Of a DNA stretch of 55,938 nt, positions 39,069 to 49,400 are shown piece after piece. A program made the position numbers and the translations under genes. The notes beneath the pieces were generated by a model. That model searched no databases, was not told the origin of the DNA, and saw only the letters and a list, made by a program, of their open reading frames with translations. Location: positions 1 to 55,938 of the forward strand of contig JAPLCQ010000088.1 in NCBI GenBank assembly GCA_026392115.1, given 5' to 3'. Numbering within the stretch: position 1 is the stretch's first letter; each line of letters starts with the position of its first letter. This stretch comes from Armatimonadota bacterium. GTDB lineage: Bacteria > Armatimonadota > Chthonomonadetes > Chthonomonadales > CAJBBX01.

Positions 39069-39103
39069 TTCGAGGGCACAAACACCTGGTTTGTGCCCTC
39101 GAA
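39069..39103. terminator. 15-bp perfect hairpin after tRNA-Pro
   Basis: TTCGAGGGCACAAAC pairs perfectly with GTTTGTGCCCTCGAA around a 5-nt loop. A partial direct repeat, GTTTGTGCCCC, follows at once. The position 10 bp after the tRNA suggests tRNA termination and possibly termination of the convergent gene at 39168. No integrase gene is present to argue for an attachment site. Confidence 0.6.
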
Positions 39104-39167
39104 GTCGTTTGTGCCCCATTTCAGCCCCACCACGTCGCGTACCCAAGCACCTCCACCGGCATGGCGG

Positions 39168-41510
39168 CTATCCGGGCGGGTCGCTCCGGATGCCCTTGCC
39201 CGCGACGAACGCCAGGTCCTCGAAGACCACCTCCGCTCCCGGAATGCCTGAACAACCGATGTACAGGCCCTCCAGCGGCTCTCCCGCACGGGCCATCTCC
39301 TGCACCGCCGGGTCAAGGGTGGTGGCGTAGCGGCCGAGGTGCGGGAACTCGCCGAAGGGGATGTAGTCGGCCAGGGGGCTGTCGGGCGCGTCGAACCGGC
39401 CCTGCAGCTTGATCACCCACGAGCCGCCCGTCAGCGACCGGACCGTCATGTTCATCTGGCCGCAGCATGCGGGCAGCAGGATGCCGGGGAGGCGCGCCAG
39501 TCCCCACTTGGCCTCCGGCGCCAGCTTTACCCGGATGCCGCGCGCAGTGGCGGTCACCGTGGCGCCGTTGACCCCCTGCCAGTTCTCTGCCCGCCGCCAG
39601 AGCGCATTGGACCAGGGCAGGGGAGCCGTCGTCTGCACCTCGGCCGGGCGCTCCGCGACGCCGCGGCGCGAGGCCGGCGCCTGGGCAGCGAGGTGCATCA
39701 GCGTGCCGAGGTCCACGATCTCGAACCGCTCGGGGTCCAGCCGCTTCCGCAGCTCCCCCAACGCCTCGGGCAGGTCGTTCTGGAGCCCGTAGAACTCCAG
39801 GAAGGCGGGCCGGCCGCGCTCGGCGTAGACCTTGTTCAGGTAGCCGAGCAGCTTGTCCCAGTCGATGGTCCAGTGGTTCCCCTCGACCTTGCCCCAGGTC
39901 ATCATACAGTAGTAGGCGTCGCCGGCCGATAGCACCGGCGTCCGGCTCGGCCCCGCGAAAGAGAGCCAGCCGTACCTGTGCGCGCCGGACGGCTTGGGGA
40001 GGATGCCGCGGATGCCGGGCAGCTCCCGCGCCAGCGCGTCGAACGCGGCCTGCTGGCTGCTTCCCCAGAGCGAGACCTCCCGCACGTTCAGCGTCTCCCG
40101 GATGATCCGCGCGGTGTTGCGGAGGTGCTTGTCGGCCAGGCCGGGCGGCATGAAGTCCATATGCACATAGCCGGCCCCGCTGGGAGCGCATGCGAAGTGG
40201 TCGGCCGGCGTCTTGGTCAGGAAGTAGTAGTCGAACAGGGCCGGGAAGCGAGCCACCAGCAGCGGGTTCAGGTACCAGGTCCGGGGCACGTCGCAGCGCG
40301 GCCGGTGGTCGGACCAGTCGAGCCTGGGCGCCTCGTCGCCGTCGAAGCGGGCCAGGGCATCGTAGACCTGGCTGCCCGTCCACCCCCACCACTGGAGGTT
40401 CGCCTTGAGGCCGAGGGTGTCCCCTTCGTTGCTCGTGAAGGCGATGTAGACCTTCTTCTTCGGCGTGTCGACGCGGGGCCGGTCGTCCTGCCGGAACGGC
40501 AGCTTCACCAGGGGCTTGACGGCTGCGTGGAACGAGAGGTTGCCCGCGCCCGGCGTGTGGACCATGGAGTGGCCCCAACGGCTCTGGTCGGCCTCGGCGG
40601 TCCCCCAACCGTAGCAGACCGCCGGCGCGCGGAGCTTCCGCATGATCGCGGCGAACGTCGCGGCATCGTCGGGCGACCCGGCGAGGCCGGCGCCCTGCGG
40701 GTTGGGGCCGCCGGCCACCAGCGTGGATGAGGCCTGGAGGCTGCTGATGTTGTACAGGAAGGCCTTCTGGTGGAAGCCCACGTCGGCGCCGATCAGGTAA
40801 TCGGGCCACTCGTTGGGTCCCATGAGGTTGTCGGGGAACCTGGCGTCCGGGCAGTATGAGCAGCCGGGGTCGAGCCTCGGGAGGCAGTTGGCCAGCAGCC
40901 AGCCATAGGCGGCGCGGCGCGACGGGAACTGGTTGCGCCCCACGGTCGCCACGACGCGGGCCGCGCCGAAGGCGCCCCGATGCCGGCGGTAGAGGTCGGT
41001 CGAGACCGGCACGCAGAAGTTGGCGGAGGCGATGTTGCCCGCCACGAAGTGGTTGTCCGAGTTCGCCGCGTCGTAGAGGATCAGGCCGTTGAAATGCGGC
41101 ACGAGGGCGCGCACGAACGCGTCGAAGGAGGGCCCCTTGCTGACGAAGCGGAAGCCGTGCTTGTCGCGGTACCAGGCGCGCCAGACGTACTCGGTCTTGT
41201 AGCCGTAGGTCGTGTGGTCGAGCCAGACCAGCGGCCCGCTCCGGTTGACCATCCCCTGGATGGCGTAGCGCGTCCACTTCTCGTCGAAGAGGGGAAGCAG
41301 GCGCGCGGCGGCTCCGGGCGCGAACTGGGGCTCGCCGTGCCAGACGAAGCTCAGGACCTCGCGCGGCTTGAGGCCCAGGTCGCGGGGCGTGATGCGCCGC
41401 GCCGGGAGGCCGTACCAGCCGCGAAGGGGGGCGGCATCGACGCGGCAGGCCGGCGTCACGGCCCCGAGAAGGCCCAGGACGCAGAGGCCGATGGCGGTCG
41501 GTCGGGTCAT
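39168..41510 (-). CDS. GxGYxYP-motif family protein, secreted
   Basis: The 780-residue protein has a signal peptide (IGLCVLGLLGAVTPACRVDA) and the features of the GxGYxYP family, including its name motif in the form SGAGYVHMD, plus WTRYAIQGMVNRSGPLVWLD and YIAFTSNEGDTLG. The C-terminal 170 residues look like a carbohydrate-binding beta-sandwich. Members occur among glycan-degrading bacteria and are presumed glycosidases, but activity is unproven to my knowledge. ATG 41510 is chosen because TTGGAG upstream acts as ribosome site, making the TTG-started extension unlikely. Confidence 0.83.
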   Translation of the reverse strand: MTRPTAIGLCVLGLLGAVTPACRVDAAPLRGWYGLPARRITPRDLGLKPREVLSFVWHGEPQFAPGAAARLLPLFDEKWTRYAIQGMVNRSGPLVWLDHTTYGYKTEYVWRAWYRDKHGFRFVSKGPSFDAFVRALVPHFNGLILYDAANSDNHFVAGNIASANFCVPVSTDLYRRHRGAFGAARVVATVGRNQFPSRRAAYGWLLANCLPRLDPGCSYCPDARFPDNLMGPNEWPDYLIGADVGFHQKAFLYNISSLQASSTLVAGGPNPQGAGLAGSPDDAATFAAIMRKLRAPAVCYGWGTAEADQSRWGHSMVHTPGAGNLSFHAAVKPLVKLPFRQDDRPRVDTPKKKVYIAFTSNEGDTLGLKANLQWWGWTGSQVYDALARFDGDEAPRLDWSDHRPRCDVPRTWYLNPLLVARFPALFDYYFLTKTPADHFACAPSGAGYVHMDFMPPGLADKHLRNTARIIRETLNVREVSLWGSSQQAAFDALARELPGIRGILPKPSGAHRYGWLSFAGPSRTPVLSAGDAYYCMMTWGKVEGNHWTIDWDKLLGYLNKVYAERGRPAFLEFYGLQNDLPEALGELRKRLDPERFEIVDLGTLMHLAAQAPASRRGVAERPAEVQTTAPLPWSNALWRRAENWQGVNGATVTATARGIRVKLAPEAKWGLARLPGILLPACCGQMNMTVRSLTGGSWVIKLQGRFDAPDSPLADYIPFGEFPHLGRYATTLDPAVQEMARAGEPLEGLYIGCSGIPGAEVVFEDLAFVAGKGIRSDPPG

Positions 41511-41532
41511 GCGGCTCTCCAAGCGCCGGCTC

Positions 41533-41561
41533 TGCCGGACGCCTGGTTCAGGCGTCCGGCA
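41533..41561 (-). terminator. 13-bp hairpin downstream of rubrerythrin
   Basis: TGCCGGACGCCTG pairs perfectly with CAGGCGTCCGGCA around a 3-nt loop, 62 bp after the rubrerythrin stop and just before the GxGYxYP gene start. No T run follows. Confidence 0.5.
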
Positions 41562-41622
41562 GCGATCGGGGTCGTCGCCTTCGTGCCGCCCGGTCCCGCG
41601 ATGCGAGCAGGGCGGCGCCAGC

Positions 41623-42234
41623 TTACTTGACCTTGATGAACTCGTCCTTGGATCGGGCGCAGACCGGGCAGTCGGTCGGGGCGCCGCCCTTGTAGGTCGA
41701 GCCGCAGACCGGGCAGACGTAGAAGATGGCCTTCGGCTTGGCGGCGGCGAGCTCCTTGAGCGCGGCGGCGTAGAGAACCGCGTGCTGGCGCTCGGCCGAG
41801 ATGGCGTAGGTGAACGAGCGGAGGGCGCCGTCCTGCCCTTCGGCCTCGGCCTCCTTGATCATCTTCGGGTACATCACGTCCTTCTCGTACGTCTCGCCCT
41901 TGACGGCATCCTGGATGTTGGCCGCGGTGGCGCCCGGCGTTGCGGTGTACTTGCCGGGCTTCGGGTCGGTCACGCCCAGGTCGACCAGCTCGCTCTTATG
42001 GTTGGCGGCATGGATCTTCTCGGCCGATGACGCGGCTCGGAAGAGGGTTGCGGCGGCTCCGAAGCCCTCCTGGTCGGCCTTCTTGGCGTAGGCCGCATAC
42101 TTGGCGCACGCCGTGGACTCGCCGATGTAGGCGGTCTTCAGGTTGGCTACGGTCTTCTCCGACTGGGCGTCTGCCGGCATCGCGATCGCGGAGATCGCGA
42201 GCGCTCCCAACGCCGTCCAAAGTCCAACGCGCAT
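41623..42234 (-). CDS. rubrerythrin with export signal
   Basis: The 203-residue protein combines a diiron four-helix domain and a C-terminal rubredoxin-like Fe(SCys)4 site (CPVCGSTYKGG ... CPVC). Diiron ligands are suggested by YIGESTACAKYAAYA, AEKIHAANH, KGETYEKDVMYP and SAERQHAVLY. The first 23 residues form a signal peptide (LWTALGALAISAIAMPADA). The usual role is peroxide reduction; most rubrerythrins are cytoplasmic, so export is unusual. AAGGAG precedes the ATG at 42234. It stands between two genes for secreted carbohydrate proteins. Confidence 0.92.
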   Translation of the reverse strand: MRVGLWTALGALAISAIAMPADAQSEKTVANLKTAYIGESTACAKYAAYAKKADQEGFGAAATLFRAASSAEKIHAANHKSELVDLGVTDPKPGKYTATPGATAANIQDAVKGETYEKDVMYPKMIKEAEAEGQDGALRSFTYAISAERQHAVLYAAALKELAAAKPKAIFYVCPVCGSTYKGGAPTDCPVCARSKDEFIKVK

Positions 42235-42361
42235 GGTATGGCTCCTTTCGGGCGCGCCCCGCGCACCTCGGTTCCGGATGCGGGTCGCCCCTCGGCACGG
42301 GTCTGCCGCGCCCTGTTGAGTATAGCGACTCGGGGCCGCAAGCCGCATGGAGCCCCCGGTC

Positions 42362-45300
42362 CTATCGCGCCTCCAGCCGCACGTCCGCCCACTGGGCCCA
42401 GTCGCAGAGGTTGGCGCCGCTGCTGTCGGTGACTAGGCTCAGGAGGATGGGCTTGCCGGACCAGGCGCGCAGGTCTACGGAGCCCTGCTGCCAGCCGATC
42501 GGGTAGGGCATGGGCAGGTTCCAGACCGGCTGGCCGTTCACCTGCACCTGGAAGCCCACGGCATTGCCTCCCTGGCGCACGCGGACGCGGAACGTGAGGC
42601 GCAGCGGCTGTGCCGGGAGGCGGAGCGGCCAGTCGAGGACGGTGCGGCCCTCGTCCGGCGTGTGGCCGTTGATGACGCGCGTGGGCTTGCCGTCGATCTC
42701 CTCCAGCGTCACCTCGCCGCTCCCGAAGACCGAAGCCTCGCGCATGATGCCGCCGGATGCGGACCCGACGATGGATGGGAGCGTAGCCAGCTCGACGCCG
42801 GGCTCCGCGGCGACGGTGCGGAAGAGGAGCCCGAACGGCTGCGGGCGCGGCAGCTCGACCTCCAGCACGGCGCCGCCGCCGGGCGCGGGCTTCGCGCCGA
42901 CGATGCGGCCCGGGCGGTCGGGATCGCCGAAGCAGGCGTCGGCCGTCCCCCCGGGGCTGTAGACGCTGAGCCGCAGGGGTTGCGCCGAGGCCTCGCCCAG
43001 GTTGATGACCCGCGGCTGGCCCCAGACCGCCCAGTCGAAGCTGACGACACCCTTTGGTCCGGGCGATGTGGAGAGGCGCAGGACGATGGAGCGGCCCTTG
43101 AAGGCCGTCAGGTCTGCCTCGCGCCAGACCCACCTCCCGCGCAACACGTGCTCCGAGAAGAGGCGGCGACCGTCGGCGGCGACGATGAAGGTCGCGCCGT
43201 CGCTCAGCGGCGTCACCTTGTCGTCGGCGGCCTGGCGCGCGTCGGTCAGGTCGCCCAGCCCCATGGCGAAGCGGAGGAGGGTCCGGCCGGACGCCGGTAC
43301 CGACAACACGTACTCGCCGTAGGTCAGGCCGCCGGCGGTATCGCCCTCATAGGGCGGATGGGCCAGGATGCCCGGAAGGGCCTCGCCGCCGCAGGCCGTC
43401 TGGGCCACCTTGAAGGAGGCGCCCGATCCGATGGGCTCCTGCCGCCCGCCGACGAGGATGCCCACGGCCGCCGACGTGGCGTTCTCCACCAGGTCGGCCA
43501 CAACGGCGCTCTGGCCCGACAGCACGAAGAGCGCGCGCGCCGGGTTGTCGCGCACCTCCCGCACCACGATCGGGCTGGAGGCCGATGTCAGGTGGAGGAG
43601 CCCGGGGTTCGGCGGATCGGGGCTGACGGCGTAGAGGCGCTCCGGGTCCAGGCCGAAGAGGCGCTTGCCGTCGAAGGCGCGCCAATCCAGCACGGAGCCC
43701 TCGCCCTCGTAGCTGTTCACTTTGCCGAAGAGGGCCCAGGCGGGACGGTCGGGCGCCGATCGCGGGGCCAGGCGGCGGCCCGGAGGCGTGTCGAAGAGGG
43801 CGCTGATCCCGTTGTCGCCGCGCCATGCGTAGAGCTCGGTCGGGAGGCGGACCTCCTCCGGGGCGGGGACCAGGCCATGCCGCTGGAAGTAGCGCGCCTC
43901 GGAGATGACCAGGTTGGTCCCTTCGGCGCCCGGGTTCAGCGGCCCGTCGATGCTCAGGGTAGGCCAGGCGCCCATGCGGTCGAAGAAGTCGTGGTGGTTC
44001 AGGAAACCGGGGAAGGAGCTCTCCTGCGAGGGCATCCCCAGGTGTCCGTAGAGGCCGCAGTAGGGAGAGAAGAGGAGGCCGCGCACCGGGTGCATCTGCA
44101 CGCCGGGCGCCTTGCTGACCCAGTAGGGCTCGCCGATCTGGGCGAAGGAGCAGGCCAACAGCGTCTCGTTCAGTCCCTCTGTGCCCAGGGCCACGCCGGG
44201 CAACGCGGCGCGCAGCTCGTTGAGGTAGACCTCCACGCCCCGCGAGCTGCTCATGCCGTCGATGTCGCCCTCCACGGTGGAGACCAGCGTCGGGAAGTCC
44301 AGATGGATCGCGTCGAAGCCGACGACCTCCCAGGCCTTGCGGAAGCGCTCGATCAGCAGCTCCCGCACCGGCGCGGCGGCGGGGTTCAGGCAGTAGATCT
44401 GGCAAGGGTCGCCGGGGCGGTCGAGGTACCAGCCCGCCTGCGTGCCGGAGGCGCGATCGGTCTGAATGTACCGCTCCACGCGCGGCAGGTCGAGGCTCTT
44501 GGGGCCGATGCCCACCATGTTGCCGTGGACCATCACGCGGTAGCCCAGGCCCTGGACCGCCCGGCTCCACGCCACAAAGCCCTCGCGCGGCGTGTAGTCG
44601 GGGTATAGCACGTCGTAGGGGAGCTTGCGCCATGTGGGAATGTAGACCAGTGTCTGCCTGGCGTCGACCCGGGCGGCGAGGTCGCGCAGGGCCTGGAGCG
44701 TCGTGCCGTTGGGATCGGAGACGCGCACCAGCAGGCGTATCTGCCGCGCCCAGGCGGGGTCGCGCACGGCGATCGGCTTCTGGTTCCGGGCCATGCGGGC
44801 GCGATAGGCGAGTGCGGGGACCTTCCAGTCGCCCTTGTGGGCCTGGACGCGCCAGACCGGCGACGTCACGCTCCGAGCGTCGGCCAGGGCCTGCCGGCTC
44901 TCGGAGCCGAAGCTGAGGGTCAGCTCCCGGCCGACGCGCCGTATGGCGAGGCTCTTGTAGATGGCTTCGGGGTCATCAGCCCAGATGGAGAGCCCGCCGC
45001 GCGCGCCCTGCAGCGTCACCTGCGCCGCCTGCCAGTTGGAGGGCCAGCTCCAGAGCAGGGAGCCGGGGCCGCGCAGGCCGTCGATGGCCTGACCGCCCAG
45101 GAACGGGGCCACGATGCGGGTGCGTGACGCGTCGATGCCCGCCACGCCCCAGTGCGCCGAGAGCAGGGCCGCGGCGTCGCGCTTGCCGGTCAGCTGCACG
45201 GTGAGGGAGCCGTCCGGCTCGGAGCCCAGGTCCAGAGCGAGGAGGGCGCCGGCGTCGCCGGAGAGGCCGCGGAGGGTCACGCGGACACCCGGGCCGCGCC

Positions 45301-45583
45301 GAACCGCCGAGACACGCGTGGCGCGGTCCGCCGAGGAGGCCCCCTTGGCGTCGCGCAGTGAGGCGGAGCAGGTAGACGTCGGCTTCGGCGCGAAGAGGCT
45401 GTCGCCGCCCGTCAGGTTCGCCAGCGAGACCAGCGCGCCGTCGCGGAACGCGGCCCGCAGCGTCCGCGTGGTCACGCCCACGGTCCGCTGGTCGGGCGAG
45501 ATCGTCCAGGATGCGGCCCGGCCCGCAAGGGGCAGCCCGCCCAGGATAAGACAAATCAGCCCCAGCGCGCGTCGCGATCCCAT
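42362..45583 (-). CDS. large secreted TIM-barrel glycoside-hydrolase-like protein
   Basis: The 1073-residue protein has a signal peptide (LGLICLILGGLPLAGRA), an N-terminal beta-sandwich, a central barrel (about 300-560: VYIPTWRKLPYDVLYPDY, YRVMVHGNMVGIGP, FDAIHLDFPTLVS, GVALGTEGLNETL) and C-terminal beta domains (about 760-1073) ending in a carbohydrate-binding-like module. The layout resembles DUF6259-type or GH101-related proteins. Possible catalytic acids are the Asp in HLDFP and Glu in GTEGL, by inference only. GGAGGA precedes the ATG. It is single, divergent from 45839. Confidence 0.75.
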   Translation of the reverse strand: MGSRRALGLICLILGGLPLAGRAASWTISPDQRTVGVTTRTLRAAFRDGALVSLANLTGGDSLFAPKPTSTCSASLRDAKGASSADRATRVSAVRRGPGVRVTLRGLSGDAGALLALDLGSEPDGSLTVQLTGKRDAAALLSAHWGVAGIDASRTRIVAPFLGGQAIDGLRGPGSLLWSWPSNWQAAQVTLQGARGGLSIWADDPEAIYKSLAIRRVGRELTLSFGSESRQALADARSVTSPVWRVQAHKGDWKVPALAYRARMARNQKPIAVRDPAWARQIRLLVRVSDPNGTTLQALRDLAARVDARQTLVYIPTWRKLPYDVLYPDYTPREGFVAWSRAVQGLGYRVMVHGNMVGIGPKSLDLPRVERYIQTDRASGTQAGWYLDRPGDPCQIYCLNPAAAPVRELLIERFRKAWEVVGFDAIHLDFPTLVSTVEGDIDGMSSSRGVEVYLNELRAALPGVALGTEGLNETLLACSFAQIGEPYWVSKAPGVQMHPVRGLLFSPYCGLYGHLGMPSQESSFPGFLNHHDFFDRMGAWPTLSIDGPLNPGAEGTNLVISEARYFQRHGLVPAPEEVRLPTELYAWRGDNGISALFDTPPGRRLAPRSAPDRPAWALFGKVNSYEGEGSVLDWRAFDGKRLFGLDPERLYAVSPDPPNPGLLHLTSASSPIVVREVRDNPARALFVLSGQSAVVADLVENATSAAVGILVGGRQEPIGSGASFKVAQTACGGEALPGILAHPPYEGDTAGGLTYGEYVLSVPASGRTLLRFAMGLGDLTDARQAADDKVTPLSDGATFIVAADGRRLFSEHVLRGRWVWREADLTAFKGRSIVLRLSTSPGPKGVVSFDWAVWGQPRVINLGEASAQPLRLSVYSPGGTADACFGDPDRPGRIVGAKPAPGGGAVLEVELPRPQPFGLLFRTVAAEPGVELATLPSIVGSASGGIMREASVFGSGEVTLEEIDGKPTRVINGHTPDEGRTVLDWPLRLPAQPLRLTFRVRVRQGGNAVGFQVQVNGQPVWNLPMPYPIGWQQGSVDLRAWSGKPILLSLVTDSSGANLCDWAQWADVRLEAR

Positions 45584-45838
45584 TGGTGGTGTCCTCCTAC
45601 GCAGGCAGGATACCCAAGGACGGTTGCGGCCGGGCGGGTCCGGCGACCAGTCGTCAGGGCCACGGCGCGTCGGCGCTGCACCGTCACGGAGTGGTCACAA
45701 GCCCGTCCGGCCTGTTGTGGCATAGATTCCAGTGCCAAACCCATCTGGGCGGTGAGCGACCAGTCGGCGGGCCTCGTGTGCCGGCGATCTCTGCCGCCCG
45801 CTACGTCACATCGTGGTCGTGAATGGAGACAGATCACA

Positions 45839-46054
45839 ATGCAATACAGTGTCATACCGTTTATTCCCGTCGTCAAGCAGCAGGGCGCCGCCGCAGCGAC
45901 TGCCGCGCAACTGACTGAGCTGATCAGCAAATGGACCAAAGAGGGTTGGGAGTATGTCAGGATAGAGACTGTTCGCGCGGTGGTCACCAGTGGATGCTTC
46001 GGCAATCAGGCGACTCAGGTCGACTACTACATGGTCGTCTTCAGGCATAACTGA
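45839..46054 (+). CDS. small DUF4177-like protein
   Basis: The 71-residue protein has the pattern of DUF4177: an N-terminal strand (YSVIPFIPVV), a helix (AAQLTELISKWTKEGWEYV) with the characteristic EGWE, and a C-terminal strand (DYYMVVFRH). A GGAGA site precedes the ATG. It ends 5 bp before the YidD-like gene, so they may be co-transcribed. Function unknown. Confidence 0.72.
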   Translation: MQYSVIPFIPVVKQQGAAAATAAQLTELISKWTKEGWEYVRIETVRAVVTSGCFGNQATQVDYYMVVFRHN

Positions 46055-46059
46055 CTCAA

Positions 46060-46422
46060 GTGCGGTGGCTGCTCATCGCCTGCATCGGGGCCTACAGGGC
46101 CATCCCGCAGTGGCTGAAGTGGCGGCAGTGCCTCTTCAACGAGTCCTGTTCGACTCACGTGCTTCGGGTCACTCGGGATCTCGGGTTCCTGGCGGGCTGC
46201 CGCGCCTTGGCGGTGCGCCGACGGACCTGCAGACCGCTCCAGGAGGTCTGGTATGACGACGCCGGTGGTCACTGGCGCTTCATGCTGGCCGACGGGACCG
46301 TGGCGGATGTGGCCGACCTTGCTCCGAGCGCAGTCCAGCTGTACACAGGCATCGTCGTGGGGGGCCGTGCGTGCGAGGACGACTCGTCTGCCCGCACGGC
46401 ACAGCCTCCACCGGCGCTGTAG
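46060..46422 (+). CDS. yidD: YidD family membrane protein insertion efficiency factor (divergent)
   Basis: The 120-residue protein starts with GTG at 46060. Residues about 10-57 follow the YidD pattern: YRAIPQWLKWRQCLFNESCS (for the usual YQ..sP....CRF.PTCS), then a helix and GFLAGCRALAVRRRTCRP. All four expected Cys positions are present, but surrounding residues are divergent and there is a 60-residue C-terminal extension. yidD normally lies between rnpA and yidC; here it is separate, next to a DUF4177-like gene. It may be a second, specialised copy. Confidence 0.78.
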   Translation: MRWLLIACIGAYRAIPQWLKWRQCLFNESCSTHVLRVTRDLGFLAGCRALAVRRRTCRPLQEVWYDDAGGHWRFMLADGTVADVADLAPSAVQLYTGIVVGGRACEDDSSARTAQPPPAL

Positions 46423-46478
46423 CTGCGATTGAGGCGCGGCCGGCGACGGCGCGTTGCGGCCCGGCGACGGTGGCCGTG

Positions 46479-49400
46479 CTAATCGCTTGAGCCCCGAGCC
46501 CTCTGCTGCACCACGCAGCCCACGGCCTTCGGTCCGAGGTCGAGGCGGAGCGTGGCCCAGCCGCCGCGCACCTCGGGCTGCAGGCGGGCTTGGTTCCAGG
46601 CGTCGGCGTAGGTGGCGCCGGGCGTGTGGCGCACCCGCAGCAGGGCTCCGCGCAGGCTGCGGCCGTTGGCGTTATAGAGCGTCCAGGCCGTGCGGGCCGG
46701 AGCGCGGAAGGCGTTGGCGAAGAGGCCGTCGGCCAGCGTGTCGACGAGCGGCTCCACGTCGCGCGAACTGAAGGCGTCGCGGTAGGTGCAGAGCACACGC
46801 ATGGCCTGGCGGAGGAAGGCCAGCGCCGGGCCGTCGCACGCAGTCAGGTTCGGCTCGCCCAGGTCGTAGCTCTCGCCGTTGAAGAAGGGGAACTTGAGCA
46901 GCGACCAGTTGCCCGAGCGCATGGGCGCGTAGTGGATAATGTGGAACTGCTTGAACTCCGGGAAGGCGAAGCGCGGCAGGTCGATGAAGTGGGGCGCCGC
47001 CGGCTCCTGGTCCACGCTCCAGAGGGCCTGGTAGGTGAACGAGCCGTCGAGGATGGTGCGGCTCACCTCGGCGGGCGGGTACTCGGTGTAGAGCGCCACG
47101 CCGGGCCCCACGGCGGCGCGGATGGCTCGCATGGTGGCGACTTCGCCCGCGTAGGGCACCTCTGCGCCGTTGTGGCCGTGGTCCCTGGCGTGGCAGACCC
47201 AGCGGCCATCCGTGGCGCCGTATTCATCTATGTACATTCCGCGCACGCCGGTCTCGCGCACCACGCGCCGGTAGACGCCGGCGAGGTGGTTGCGCCAACC
47301 CTCGCTGGTCGGGCACTGGTTGTAGGCGTTGTAGACCGGGATGAAGTCCGGCGAGCCGTCGGCGCGGCGCATGGCCCACTCCTTCGCCCGCGAGCCCACC
47401 GTCTGGCCCTTCTCGTTGCTCAGGTAGCCGTCCTGATAGAGGCCCACGGCCACCCCGCCCGCCTGCGCCGCGCCGATGTTGGACCGGAAGCCGGGCAGGC
47501 CGCCCACGGCTTCGTCGTAGTGGGAGTAGTCGCCCCAATCGCCGTAGGCCGGGAGCGACGACCAGCCGAAGAGGTGCACCATGTCGCACCAGCCCAGCAG
47601 CTTGCGGGCGAGGTCGACGGCGGGCTTCACGGCGCCCCGGTCGGCGGGCTTCGGGTAGCTCTCGTAGTGTGCGTTTCGCGTGATGAAGGCGAAGGTGCGC
47701 TGGAACCAGGGCTTGGCCGCCGGCGGGCGGTACCATCCGGCCAGCCACTTGCGGTACGTGGCGAAGATGGCCCGCCAACCGCCGGTGCAGGCCGTCACCT
47801 CGGCCTCGGTAGCGACGAATGAGGCGCCGGGCGCCAGGTCGCGCTCCACGCATTCGGGCGCCCAGGCCCCGCCGGAGGCATCCAGCCCCAGATTGATGAA
47901 GTGGTGCTGCGCGGCCGTGTCATGGGTGATCAGCGCCAGCGCGTCGCCGGTCTCGGGGCAGAAGAAGCCGTCCATCTGGAGCGGGTGCGGCTCGCCCAGG
48001 CCGTCACGGAAACGCACGGGCTGGTCGGTGAGGATGCCGCCTCGCCGGCCCGAGAGGCACCAGGTGCGCCCGCCGCCGAACCGGACCCCGCGCAGCACGG
48101 GGAAGCGGAGCGTGGCGGTGCGCGGCTGGGCGCCCTCGTTGCGGAGCGTCATGCGGAGGGTCAGGCCTCCGGCGCCGCTCTGGGCGGCGGCGACCTCGGC
48201 CACCAACCCCGTGGCGGCGTGGCGCAGGCGGCATCGGCCGGGCTCAGAGGCCATGGGCGCCCACTCGGATGCCGGGATCGGATTGCCGCCGACCTCCACC
48301 TCGAAGAACGGACCCGGCGCGGCCGACGCACGCCCGGCGTTGAGGCGCAGCGTGCCGTCGGGCTCCAGCGCGGCGTGCAGGGCGGTCGCACGTGGCTGCG
48401 ACGGACGTGTCCGGATCGCCGCCGAGAGGGCCCTCCATCCCGGCTCCGGCACGCGGGGCGCGCCCGACCAGGCGGTCGCGGCCAGCAGCGCCACCGAGGC
48501 GGTCTGCATGCGGTCGAGCAGCGTCAGCGAGACGGGCTTGCGGGCCGGGTCGGGGTGAACCACGCAGACGGCCAGGCCACGCGGCAGCCCGCGCAGGGCC
48601 GTGGCGGCGTCTACCGGGATCACGCGGTCCGGCGGGCCCGAGGCGTAGCGGATCTCCGCCAGCGCCTTTTCGGGTTCGCAGAGGCGCTCCTGCTTGCGCG
48701 GGTTGTTGGCCTCCAGCCCGAACGGCTCCTTCTCCGGGGCGGCCACCGCGGTGAGCAGGTAGACCTCGCGGCAGGGCCCATCCAGGCGCACCGTGAGCGA
48801 GCCCAGGTCGCCCGTGCCGGTCTGGCGGACGGCATCGGGCGTGGACGGCAGTCGGAACGGTGCGCCGGCGGCCTCGGCATCGGCGGTCTTGAACCAGCCT
48901 TGCAGCCCGATCCGCGGCCAGAGCGAAGCCGCCGGACGTCCGCCGGTCGGTGCGGGCAGCGCGCGGAAGCCCGCCGGCCACGCCCCTGCCAGTGCGCGAT
49001 GCGGGAGCATCTCCTGCGCGGACCACCTGCGCGGGCGCGAACTGAAGGTGAGGTCGCCCAGCGTGATCTCCGCCGCCGCGCCGTCGCAGTCGAGCCCCAC
49101 GGCCAGGTGCGTCACGGCGAAGGGCGATCCCAGCCGCACGGACGCGGTGTGCCATCGGCCGTCGGCCACCAGATCGCCGGGGTTCAGCGCCACAACGGCG
49201 CGGCCGCCGGAGCCGGCGGGGTCATCGCCCAGCCAGATCGTGTAGCCCGTCCGCACCAGCCCGCCGGTGGCCCGGTAGCGTAGCGAGAGGCAGGGCGTGC
49301 GGGCCAGGTCCACCGGAGCGCGAAGGGCCACGGGCCAGCGCATGCCGCGCCCGGCCTCGGGCACGGCGAAGCGGGCGCCGTCCTCAGTCAGGCGGGCCGA

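Noticed and set aside
39069-39130. Phage or island attachment site at the tRNA 3' end
   Set aside because: No integrase, no second copy of the tRNA end in the window; the hairpin alone is better read as a terminator.
42147-43133. Long alternative-frame ORFs inside the large TIM-barrel genes
   Set aside because: Antisense or frame-shifted shadows caused by high GC, without motifs.
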